Positions 27,651-34,683 of a DNA stretch of 57,202 nucleotides are shown here, in pieces (within the stretch, counting starts at the first letter, position 1; the number at the start of each line of letters is the position of its first letter). The DNA lies in the NCBI RefSeq assembly GCF_030645195.1, contig NZ_JAUSLW010000027.1:1-57202 (forward strand), written 5' to 3'. The notes under the pieces were generated by a model that saw only the letters and a list, made by a program, of their open reading frames with translations, did no database searches and was not told the origin of the DNA. This DNA is from Phenylobacterium sp. GTDB taxonomy: Bacteria; Pseudomonadota; Alphaproteobacteria; Caulobacterales; Caulobacteraceae. The position numbers were made by a program, and so were the translations under genes.

Positions 27651-28628
27651 ATGAGCCAGACGGACATGACGGCGATCGCCGTCGAGGGCGGCAAGGGCTC
27701 GGCGGCCGACATGAAGGCCGTGCAGCTTCCCCGTCCCGTGCCGGGCCCGGGCCAGATCCTGATCAAGGTGGCCCACGCCGGGGTGAACCGCCCCGACCTG
27801 ATCCAGCGCATGGGCTTCTATCCGCCGCCCCCCGGCTCGCCCGACACCATGGGCCTGGAGGTCTCAGGCGAGGTGGTCACCGGCGCCGGTCGCTGGAAGG
27901 CCGGCGACCAGGTCACCGCCCTGCTGGGCGGCGGCGGCTATGCGGAATATGCCGTCGTGGACGCCCGGCACGCCCTGCCGATCCCCAAAGGTCTGTCCCT
28001 GCTGGAGGCCGCGGCCCTGCCCGAGACCGTCTTCACCGTCTTCGCCAATGTGTTCGAGCACGGCGGCCTGAAGGCCGGCGAGACCCTGATGGTGCACGGC
28101 GCGACCTCCGGCATCGGGGTCATGGCCATCCAGATGGGCAAGGCCGCCGGCGCCAAGGTGATCGCCACGGCCCGCGGCGCCGACAAGGCCGCCACCGCCA
28201 AGGCGCTGGGCGCCGACGTGGCGGTGGACGCCACCACCGAGGACTTCGCCGAGGTCGCCAAGCGCGAGGGCGGCTGCGACGTCATCCTGGACATGGTCGG
28301 CGGCGACTATTTCGCCAAGGACCTGGACGCGCTGAAGACGGGCGGCCGCATTGTCTTCATCGCCAGCCAGGGGGGCGGCGAGGTCACCCTGCCGATCGGC
28401 AGGATGATGATGAAGCGCGCCGTGATCACCGGCTCGACCCTGCGGCCCCGGGCGCCCGACGAGAAGGCGCGCCTGGCCGCCGCCGTGGAGGCCACCGTCT
28501 GGCCCTGGATCGAGGCTGGCAAGATCCGCCCGCGCATCGACGCCACCTTCCCGCTGGCGCAGGCCGGCAAGGCCCACGCCCACCTCGAGGACGGCGCCCA
28601 TGTGGGCAAGGTGATGCTGACGGCCTGA
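27651..28628 (+). CDS. NAD(P)H-quinone oxidoreductase (zinc-free MDR, PIG3/QOR type)
   Basis: The 325-aa product is a medium-chain dehydrogenase/reductase of the quinone oxidoreductase group. It shows VKVAHAGVNRPDL-like sequence (IKVAHAGVNRPDLIQRMG), MGLEVSGEVV and the Rossmann motif HGATSGIGVMAIQMGKAAGA. The catalytic zinc ligands of alcohol dehydrogenases are not present. It probably reduces quinones or other electrophiles with NADPH. Its stop codon is 6 nt from that of the convergent nrtD, inside a shared palindrome. Confidence 0.9.
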   Translation: MSQTDMTAIAVEGGKGSAADMKAVQLPRPVPGPGQILIKVAHAGVNRPDLIQRMGFYPPPPGSPDTMGLEVSGEVVTGAGRWKAGDQVTALLGGGGYAEYAVVDARHALPIPKGLSLLEAAALPETVFTVFANVFEHGGLKAGETLMVHGATSGIGVMAIQMGKAAGAKVIATARGADKAATAKALGADVAVDATTEDFAEVAKREGGCDVILDMVGGDYFAKDLDALKTGGRIVFIASQGGGEVTLPIGRMMMKRAVITGSTLRPRAPDEKARLAAAVEATVWPWIEAGKIRPRIDATFPLAQAGKAHAHLEDGAHVGKVMLTA

Positions 28629-28641
28629 CGGGCGTCAGGCC
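28622..28641. terminator. Palindrome spanning two convergent stop codons
   Basis: GGCCTGACG (28622-28630) and CGTCAGGCC (28633-28641) are perfect complements separated by two bases. The stem includes the TGA of the oxidoreductase and the TGA of nrtD. No T-run follows. It may act as a compact bidirectional terminator. Confidence 0.45.
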
Positions 28642-29420
28642 GCGCGGCGGGCGTAGAGGAACTCGATCACCGAGGCCCGGGCTCCGACATAGGTCGGGTT
28701 CCCGGCCACGGCGAGCCGATCGCGGGGCCGGGCCAGGTCGACGGCCAGGATGTCGCCGATGGTCGCCCGCGGCCCGTTGGTCATCATCACGATGCGGTCC
28801 GACAGCAGCACCGCCTCGTCGACGTCGTGGGTGATCATCAGGACCGTGTTCTTCAGCGCCGTCTGGATTTCCATGACGCTGTCCTGCAGGTGGGCGCGGG
28901 TGAGCGCGTCCAGGGCGCCGAAGGGCTCGTCCAGCAGCAGCACCTTGGGCTGCATGGCCAGGGCCCGGGCGATGCCCACCCTCTGCTTCATGCCGCCGGA
29001 GATTTCCGAGGGCCGCTTGTCCCGGGCCTCCGTCATCTTCACCAGGTCCAGGTTGTGCAGGGTCCAGTCGCGGCGCTCGGCGGCGGACTTCTTGCCGGCG
29101 AACACCTTGTCCACCGCCAGGCGGACATTCTCCTGCACCGACAGCCAGGGCAGCAGGGAGTGATTCTGGAACACCACCGCCCGCTCCGGCCCCGGCGCCT
29201 CCACGGCCTCGCGGTCGAGGATCACCGCCCCGGTGGTCACCGGGATCAGGCCAGCCACCACATTGAGCAGGGTCGACTTCCCGCAGCCCGAGTGGCCGAT
29301 GATGGAGACGAACTCCCCCTGGTCGACCTGCAGGTTGATGTCGCGCAGCACCTCGGACGTGCTCGCCCCCTTCTGGAAGGTGACGCCGACGCCCTCGATG
29401 GAAAGATAGGCCTTGGCCAT
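28635..29420 (-). CDS. nrtD: Nitrate-type ABC transporter ATP-binding protein
   Basis: The 261-aa ATPase has Walker A GHSGCGKST, signature SGGMKQRVGIARAL, Walker B LLLDEPFGALD and the H-loop MITHDVDEA, the pattern of the nitrate/sulfonate/taurine (NrtD/SsuB/TauB) family. It is the last gene of a four-gene minus-strand operon: porin, nrtA, nrtB, nrtD. The gap to nrtB is 11 nt. Nitrate specificity is inferred from the NrtA-type binding protein and the ANTAR-like leader upstream, not from this subunit. Confidence 0.88.
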   Translation of the reverse strand: MAKAYLSIEGVGVTFQKGASTSEVLRDINLQVDQGEFVSIIGHSGCGKSTLLNVVAGLIPVTTGAVILDREAVEAPGPERAVVFQNHSLLPWLSVQENVRLAVDKVFAGKKSAAERRDWTLHNLDLVKMTEARDKRPSEISGGMKQRVGIARALAMQPKVLLLDEPFGALDALTRAHLQDSVMEIQTALKNTVLMITHDVDEAVLLSDRIVMMTNGPRATIGDILAVDLARPRDRLAVAGNPTYVGARASVIEFLYARRAA

Positions 29421-29431
29421 GGTCAGGTTCC

Positions 29432-30307
29432 TTAGCTCAGCGCGCTGCCGCGCGAGACGATGCGGCCGGCCAGCGCCACGACGCGGTCGAGGAGGAAGCC
29501 GGTGAGGCCCACCCAGGCCAGGGCCACGACGATGTCGGAGATGCGCGAGGCGTTGTACTGGTCCCAGATGAAGAAGCCGACGCCGACGCCCCCCAGCAGC
29601 ATCTCGGAGGCGACGATGGCCAGCCAGCTCATGCCGACCCCGATGCGCAGGCCGGTGAAGATGTAGGGGGTGGTGGCCGGCAGCAGGATCTTGAAGAAGT
29701 ATTCCACCGGCGACAGCCGCAGGACGCGGGCGACGTTGACATAGTCGTCGGGGATATTGCGCACGCCGACGGCGGTGTTGATGACGATGGGCCAGATCGA
29801 GGTCACGAAGATCACGAACAGGGCCGAGGGATTGGCCTCGTGGAAGGCCGCCAGCGAAATCGGCAGCCAGGCGAGCGGCGGCACGGTCCGCAGCACCTGG
29901 AAGATGGGATCCAGGCCCCGGTGAGCCCAGCGGTTGGCGCCGATCAGCACCCCCAGCAGCACACCGCAGACCGCCGAGATGGAGAAACCGAGCGCGACCC
30001 GCTTGAGGCTGGTGGCGATGTGCCAGAAGAGGCCCTTGTCCACCCCGCCCCGATCGAAGAACGGATCGACGATCAGCTCGCGGGACTCCGCCCAGATGCG
30101 CGAGGGCGAGGGCAGGCCCTCATAGGAGTCGCCGCACAGGAGCTGCCAGACCACCATGATGATCAACAGGGTCAGGGCCGGCGGCAGGACGGCGGCCGCC
30201 GTGGCGCTGGCGCGGCGAGCAAGGCCGGCGAAGGGCCTGGGCGGGGGCTCGCGGAGGTCCATGGCGATCGGCTCGCTGGCGGTGAAGGCAGGCTTGGGGA
30301 AACTCAT
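29432..30307 (-). CDS. nrtB: Nitrate-type ABC transporter permease
   Basis: The 291-aa inner-membrane permease has about six membrane segments and the BPD_transp_1 EAA-like loop (ARVLRLSPVEYFFKILLPATTPYIFTGL shortened: VLRLSPVEYFFKILLPA). It includes LRTVPPLAWLPISL, typical of the NrtB/SsuC group. ATG 30307 (MSFPKPAF) was chosen over longer upstream extensions, which overlap nrtA and lack similarity. It starts 11 nt after the nrtA stop and ends 11 nt before nrtD. Confidence 0.88.
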   Translation of the reverse strand: MSFPKPAFTASEPIAMDLREPPPRPFAGLARRASATAAAVLPPALTLLIIMVVWQLLCGDSYEGLPSPSRIWAESRELIVDPFFDRGGVDKGLFWHIATSLKRVALGFSISAVCGVLLGVLIGANRWAHRGLDPIFQVLRTVPPLAWLPISLAAFHEANPSALFVIFVTSIWPIVINTAVGVRNIPDDYVNVARVLRLSPVEYFFKILLPATTPYIFTGLRIGVGMSWLAIVASEMLLGGVGVGFFIWDQYNASRISDIVVALAWVGLTGFLLDRVVALAGRIVSRGSALS

Positions 30308-30318
30308 CGCACCACCCC

Positions 30319-31593
30319 CTAGACCAGCTTCTTGATCGACTGGCTGGCCAGGTAGGCGGCCGGATTGGCGGGATCGAAGACCTTGCCGTCGAAGAACCTC
30401 TCCACGCCCCGGCTGTCGGCGGCCGGCGCGGCCTGGCCGATGGAGGCCGCCGCCGCGCGCCAGATGTCGGCGCGGTTGACCCTGTTCACCAGGGCCTTGG
30501 TGTTGGCGGCCTGGGGCAGGACGCCCCAGCGGACGTTCTCGGTGGCGAACCACAGGTCGTGGGACTTGAAGGGGAAGCTGGCGTTGTCGGCCCAGAACTT
30601 CATGACGTGGGGCGAGCCCGTGACCTTGCGGCCGTCACCGTAGTCGATGGTCCCCTGCAGCCGGGGCAGGATGTCGCCCATGGGCACGTTGATGTACTGG
30701 CGGCCCGAGACGATCGAGCACATGGCCGGGCGATTGCCCATCTTGTCGCACCAGATCTGAGCCTCCAGCACCGCGGCGGTGAGCGCCCGCGCGGCGCGGG
30801 GATAGCGGTCGACCCAGTCGGCGCGCATGCCGAGCGCCTTCTCCGGGTGGTTCATCCAGATCTCGCTGGTGGTGGTCGCGGTGTAGCCGATCTTCTGGTT
30901 GACGGTCTGGCCGTTCCACGGCTCGCCCACGCAGAAGGCGTCCTGGGTCCCGGCCTTGAGGTTGGCCACCATCTGGGGCGGCGGAATGACGATGGTGGAG
31001 ACGTCGGTCTCCGGATTGATGCCGGCCGCCGCCAGCCAGTAGCGGATCCACAGGTCGTGGGTCCCGCCCCGGAAGGTCATGGCGATCTTGGCCGGGTTCT
31101 TGGCGGCCTTGAGCTGGGCGAACTTGGCCTTGGCGCCGGCGGCGTTGAGCCCGACCTTCACGGCCTTCAGGTCATTGCCCACCGAGATGGCCTGCCCGTT
31201 GGTGTTGAGGCGGGCCAGGATGTACATCGGCAGGGGCTTGCCGCCCGTCTGGACTCCCAGGGTGAACTGCAGGGGCATGGGCGACAGGATGTGGGCGCCG
31301 TCTATGCCGCCGCCGCCAGAGCCCAGCACCAGGTTGTCGCGGGTCGCGGCCCAGGAGGCCTGTTTCACCACCTCCACGTCGGGCAGGCCGTGCTTGGCGA
31401 ACAGGCCCCGCTCCTTGGCGATGATGATCGGCGAGGAGTCGGTGAGCGCGATGAAGCCCAGGCGGGCCTTGGCCACCTCGGGCCCGGCCCCGGCGGCATG
31501 CGCCCCGGAGGGGAAGGCGGCCTTGGCGGCCGCCAGGGTGGCCGTGGCGGCCAGGATGGCGTTGCGGCGGGTCAGGTCGGTCTTGTGGGTCAT
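30319..31593 (-). CDS. nrtA: CmpA/NrtA family substrate-binding protein, Tat-type signal
   Basis: The 424-aa protein binds nitrate (or bicarbonate/nitrite) for the ABC importer. The N-terminus has a twin-Arg signal (LTRRNAILAATATLAAAKA). The mature part has ARLGFIALTDSSPIIIAKER, the IRYWLAAAGINPETD segment and CVGEPWNGQTVNQ, which are NrtA/CmpA hallmarks. The start at ATG 31593 fits a normal signal peptide. It lies between the porin gene (14 nt upstream) and nrtB (11 nt downstream). Confidence 0.9.
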   Translation of the reverse strand: MTHKTDLTRRNAILAATATLAAAKAAFPSGAHAAGAGPEVAKARLGFIALTDSSPIIIAKERGLFAKHGLPDVEVVKQASWAATRDNLVLGSGGGGIDGAHILSPMPLQFTLGVQTGGKPLPMYILARLNTNGQAISVGNDLKAVKVGLNAAGAKAKFAQLKAAKNPAKIAMTFRGGTHDLWIRYWLAAAGINPETDVSTIVIPPPQMVANLKAGTQDAFCVGEPWNGQTVNQKIGYTATTTSEIWMNHPEKALGMRADWVDRYPRAARALTAAVLEAQIWCDKMGNRPAMCSIVSGRQYINVPMGDILPRLQGTIDYGDGRKVTGSPHVMKFWADNASFPFKSHDLWFATENVRWGVLPQAANTKALVNRVNRADIWRAAAASIGQAAPAADSRGVERFFDGKVFDPANPAAYLASQSIKKLV

Positions 31594-31607
31594 GATCTGC
31601 AAGTCCC

Positions 31608-32972
31608 CTAGAGCTTGTATTCGAGGGTGAGCCACGCCTTGGCGCGCGAGGGCGGGGGCGCCAGCGTGCCGATCGGGACGGCCGCCTCGCGCTGGAAGTC
31701 GGCGTATTTCAGCTGGATCGACAGCTTGGGCGTGATGGCGGCGGTGACCTGGACATCCCACTCGTGACCAAGGTCGGCCCCCGTCCTCTGGTCGTCGAAG
31801 TCGTGGTAGCGGACCAGGATGTCGCTGTTGAACAGGTAGGTCTTCTTGAACCGCGGCTTGACGTTGAAGCTGAGGTTCTTGTCCTCGATCCCGTCGGCGA
31901 AGCTCTTGTTGCCGCCGGCCGAGACGAAGGCGTCCGACCAGCCCTGGAAGGCGTGGACGGTGGCGAGCGGGGTGGTGAAGCCGCGGGCCCCGTCCCCCTC
32001 CAGGGACTCGTAGCCGAGCTTGAGGCTGTAGATGTCGAAGGTCCCTGCCAGGTCGGCGCCGACATAGGCCAGGTCGAAGGCCGGCGTATTGCCCCGATAG
32101 TCGCTCTGCACCGCGTAGGTGGCGTTGTAGGCCAGCTGGTAGAGCCCGACCCAGGTCTTGCCGGAGACCTTGGCCCCCTTGGTGATCGAGGAATTGATCG
32201 CCGAATTGCCGAAATCCAGGGCGTAGACGAAGCCCTGCAGGCGCAGGGCCTCGCCCGGGGACCAGGTGACGTTCAGCAGGTGGCTGTCGCTGTCCCAGTC
32301 CTTCAGCTCGCCGAGGATGCGGTTGATATCGGTGACATAGGCGTAGGTCGCCTTGACCCGGCCGAGCGCGACGTCGGCGCGCACGCCGTCGAACGTCTGC
32401 TCATCCTGGCGCCAGCCGACATTGCCCACGAAGCGCTGGTCATCCAGCAGGATGCGCTGGCGTCCGGCGGTCACCTGCAGGGCGGCGCTGGGGGTCCAGG
32501 TGAGCTGGGCTCGGTTCAGCTCGGTGACGTCGGGGTCGTTGATGATGGGATAGCGGGCCTTGTCGGCGCCGTTCAGGGGCGGGGTCGCCGCCCCGGGCAC
32601 GTTGACCGCGAAGTGCTCGGGCCCGATCTGGCGGACATCCTCGAACTCGATCAGGCCCTTGAAGCCCTTGAAGTCGGCGGTCTCCCAGCCGAGCCGCGTG
32701 CGGACGGTGAAGGCCCGGCCCTCGTCGCGCAGGGTAGCGGTGCGGGTCTGGTCGACGGTCTCGTAGCGGGCCCGCACCTCCAGCAGCAGCTTGCCGGCGG
32801 CGATCTGGTCGCTGAGCGTCGGCTCGGGCGCCGGCGGGGCCGGCGGTTCGGCCACCTCGGCCGCCGGTTCCGACTCCAGCGGTGGTTCGGCGGTCTGCGC
32901 CTGGGCCAGTCCCGCCCAGAGCAGGGCCGCAACGCCCGTTCCCAGGGCGAGCCTCGTCTTGGTTCTCGTCAT
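31608..32972 (-). CDS. Alginate-export-family outer-membrane porin of the nitrate operon
   Basis: The 454-aa protein has a signal peptide (residues 1-25, AQAQ end), a Pro/Ala/Glu-rich linker (residues 27-52) and then alternating amphipathic beta strands ending with the C-terminal aromatic-type strand WLTLEYKL. GRQRILLDDQRFVGNVGWRQ is typical of the AlgE-like alginate export family (PF13372). It is the first gene of the nitrate operon and sits directly behind the leader terminator, so it is probably the outer-membrane channel for the same substrate rather than for alginate. No alginate genes are nearby. Confidence 0.85.
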   Translation of the reverse strand: MTRTKTRLALGTGVAALLWAGLAQAQTAEPPLESEPAAEVAEPPAPPAPEPTLSDQIAAGKLLLEVRARYETVDQTRTATLRDEGRAFTVRTRLGWETADFKGFKGLIEFEDVRQIGPEHFAVNVPGAATPPLNGADKARYPIINDPDVTELNRAQLTWTPSAALQVTAGRQRILLDDQRFVGNVGWRQDEQTFDGVRADVALGRVKATYAYVTDINRILGELKDWDSDSHLLNVTWSPGEALRLQGFVYALDFGNSAINSSITKGAKVSGKTWVGLYQLAYNATYAVQSDYRGNTPAFDLAYVGADLAGTFDIYSLKLGYESLEGDGARGFTTPLATVHAFQGWSDAFVSAGGNKSFADGIEDKNLSFNVKPRFKKTYLFNSDILVRYHDFDDQRTGADLGHEWDVQVTAAITPKLSIQLKYADFQREAAVPIGTLAPPPSRAKAWLTLEYKL

Positions 32973-32991
32973 GCCTCAATCCCCCAAGGCC

Positions 32992-33038
32992 AAAAAAAAG
33001 ACGCCCGGCGAAGCCGCTGAGCGGCCTCTCCGGACGTC
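32992..33038 (-). terminator. Leader intrinsic terminator upstream of the nitrate operon
   Basis: Read on the minus strand, GACGTCCGG (plus 33030-33038) pairs with CCGGGCGTC (plus 33000-33008) with one U-G wobble. An inner stem GCCGC/GCGGC lies between, and eight T's follow (plus 32992-32999). The T-run ends 19 nt before the porin start codon. It must be bypassed for the operon to be expressed, so it is a conditional terminator. Confidence 0.85.
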
Positions 33039-33107
33039 GTTGTCCATGCATCCGACGGTCGCCGTCGGCGGCCCTCTCGGGCCCTCGCGGAACCTCGTTG
33101 TCCCGCG
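33032..33107 (-). promoter_or_regulatory. ANTAR-type two-hairpin antitermination element (NasR/NasT target)
   Basis: On the minus strand, hairpin P1 (plus 33086-33107) has an 8-bp stem with hexaloop AACGAG. Hairpin P2 (plus 33032-33045) has a 4-bp GGAC/GTCC stem with hexaloop AACGAC. Both loops carry A at position 1 and G at position 4, the known ANTAR RNA signature. The 3' arm of P2 overlaps the 5' arm of the terminator, so P2 formation would block termination. Two short hairpins fill the 40-nt linker. No ANTAR protein gene is in the window. Confidence 0.7.
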
Positions 33108-33374
33108 TGTCGCCCTCAGGAGGGGGCCGGCTGATCGCGTCGGCAATCGGAAAACAGCGCTATCTGGGGGGATCGCCCGCGATCAGGGTCATATTGCACA
33201 GCAGCAAAGCAGGATGACCGGCGCCTCTGCCCGCATTTCGCGCGTTTTCGACGCTTGAGGTGCGTTGGAGGCCCGTGTGTGTGGGGCTTCCGACGGATCT
33301 GGCGCGCGCCGAGGGTCCGGCGGCGAGGCTCCGGCCCGAGGTGTGAACGCCATTTTCGCCGCACCTGCGAAGGC

Positions 33375-34253
33375 TCACCCCGGCTGGGCGGCCTCGGCCT
33401 GGCCGGCCTCGAACGCCGCGCGGCGGGCCTCCATCTGGGCGAGGCGTTCGGCGCGCAGGGCGGGATCCCAGGCGGTGCGGGGGCCCACATGCATGCCGCC
33501 GTCCACCAGCAGGCTGACGCCGGTGACGAAGGCGCTGTCGTCGCTGGCGAAGAACAGGGCGGCGTTGGCGATGTCCTCCGGCAGGCCGGGCTTGGCGATG
33601 GGCTGGGCGTCTGGGGCGGTCTGGGCCATGCCCTGCTTGACCATGGTGGCCAGACCCGCAGGCATCACCGAACTGGGGGTGAAGATGTTGGTGAGGATCA
33701 GGCCCGGGCAGATGGCGTTCACCCGAACCCCGTCGCGGGCCAGCTCGGCGGCGGCGACCTTGGTCAGGTGGATGACGCCGGCCTTGGCCACGGAATAGGC
33801 GATGGGCCCGGCGCCGGCCTGGGTCCCGGCGATGGAGGCGGTATTGACGATCGCGCCGCCACCGCGGGCCTTCATGTGCGGCAGGGCGTAGCGCATGCCC
33901 AGCGCCACCGAGCGCAGCAGCAGGTTTTGGCTGAGATCCCACGCCTCGCCGGTCATGTCCTCCAGCCGGGCGGGAGAGCCGCCGGCGCCGGCGTTGTTGA
34001 ACAAGATATCCAGCCCCCCGAAGGTTTCGGCGCAAGCCGCCATGAGCCCCTCGATCTGGCTCTCCTGCATCACGTCGCAGTGGCGATAGCGGACCTGGCC
34101 GTCGAAGCGGGCCTCCAGCGCCGCGCCCGCCGCGTCGTCTATGTCGCCCACCAGAACCTTGGCGCCCTCCGCCACGAAGAGCTCCACCGTCCCCAGGCCG
34201 ATGCCGGAGCAGCCGCCGGTGATGACGGCGATTTTTTTGTTCAGGCGGTCCAT
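33375..34253 (-). CDS. SDR-family NAD(P)-dependent oxidoreductase
   Basis: The 292-aa classical short-chain dehydrogenase has the cofactor motif ITGGCSGIGLGT, the NNAG motif (FNNAGAGG) and the catalytic Ser-Tyr-Lys in NTASIAGTQ and AYSVAKAG. Asp in LVGDIDD after beta-2 suggests NAD preference. A charged tail of about 30 residues (residues 262-292) extends past the usual end at LLVDGGMHVG. ATG 34253 (MDRLNKK) has GGGAAG upstream. The gene is divergent from the TonB receptor across a 430-bp gap; a shared catabolic role is possible but unproven. Confidence 0.9.
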   Translation of the reverse strand: MDRLNKKIAVITGGCSGIGLGTVELFVAEGAKVLVGDIDDAAGAALEARFDGQVRYRHCDVMQESQIEGLMAACAETFGGLDILFNNAGAGGSPARLEDMTGEAWDLSQNLLLRSVALGMRYALPHMKARGGGAIVNTASIAGTQAGAGPIAYSVAKAGVIHLTKVAAAELARDGVRVNAICPGLILTNIFTPSSVMPAGLATMVKQGMAQTAPDAQPIAKPGLPEDIANAALFFASDDSAFVTGVSLLVDGGMHVGPRTAWDPALRAERLAQMEARRAAFEAGQAEAAQPG

Positions 34254-34683
34254 ATGCGCTTCCCCACGAGCCGTATCAGGCGATCCCTGCGGCGGAGAAT
34301 GGGCCTCGCCCACCCTCGGCGCAAACCCGTTCTTCGAAGAATGGCGGGCCGTCTCCGAGCCCTCGCCTCACCGGGCGACCTGCCCCATCAACGATATATT
34401 TTGGATAGGTCAGGCTTGCGCTGGCGGCCATGGCCAAGGGGCGCCCCGGACTCATCAGGACAATACTCAATCCTAGTATTTATAAGGCGTAACGGGTTAT
34501 CCGGCGACCGACTCTGCGCACCCTAAGTTCGAAATATTTCACGCCTTCCGAGCGTGGAGACTCATTCCCCAGCCAGAACTGAAGGGAATGTCAGAGATTG
34601 ACGGCGCGGAATGCGTACCGCAAATTCGAAGATGACGTGGAAGCCGCGTCAGGCCGAAGAGCCATAGGGGGAGGATTCCTAGG
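34254..34683. other. 430-bp divergent intergenic region between SDR and TonB receptor genes
   Basis: No gene is visible. The region is less GC-rich than its surroundings, with patches such as ACGATATATTTTGG (near 34391), TATTTATAAGG (near 34477) and the palindrome GAAATATTTC (near 34530). It probably holds the promoters for both genes. A strong GGGGGAGGA precedes the receptor ATG. Confidence 0.6.
34462..34480. promoter_or_regulatory. Candidate operator upstream of the TonB receptor
   Basis: AATACT and AGTATT (34462-34467, 34475-34480) form a perfect 6-bp inverted repeat with a 7-nt spacer, next to a TATAAG that could be a -10. The size suits a TetR-type dimer site. Inference from symmetry and location. 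Confidence 0.35.
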
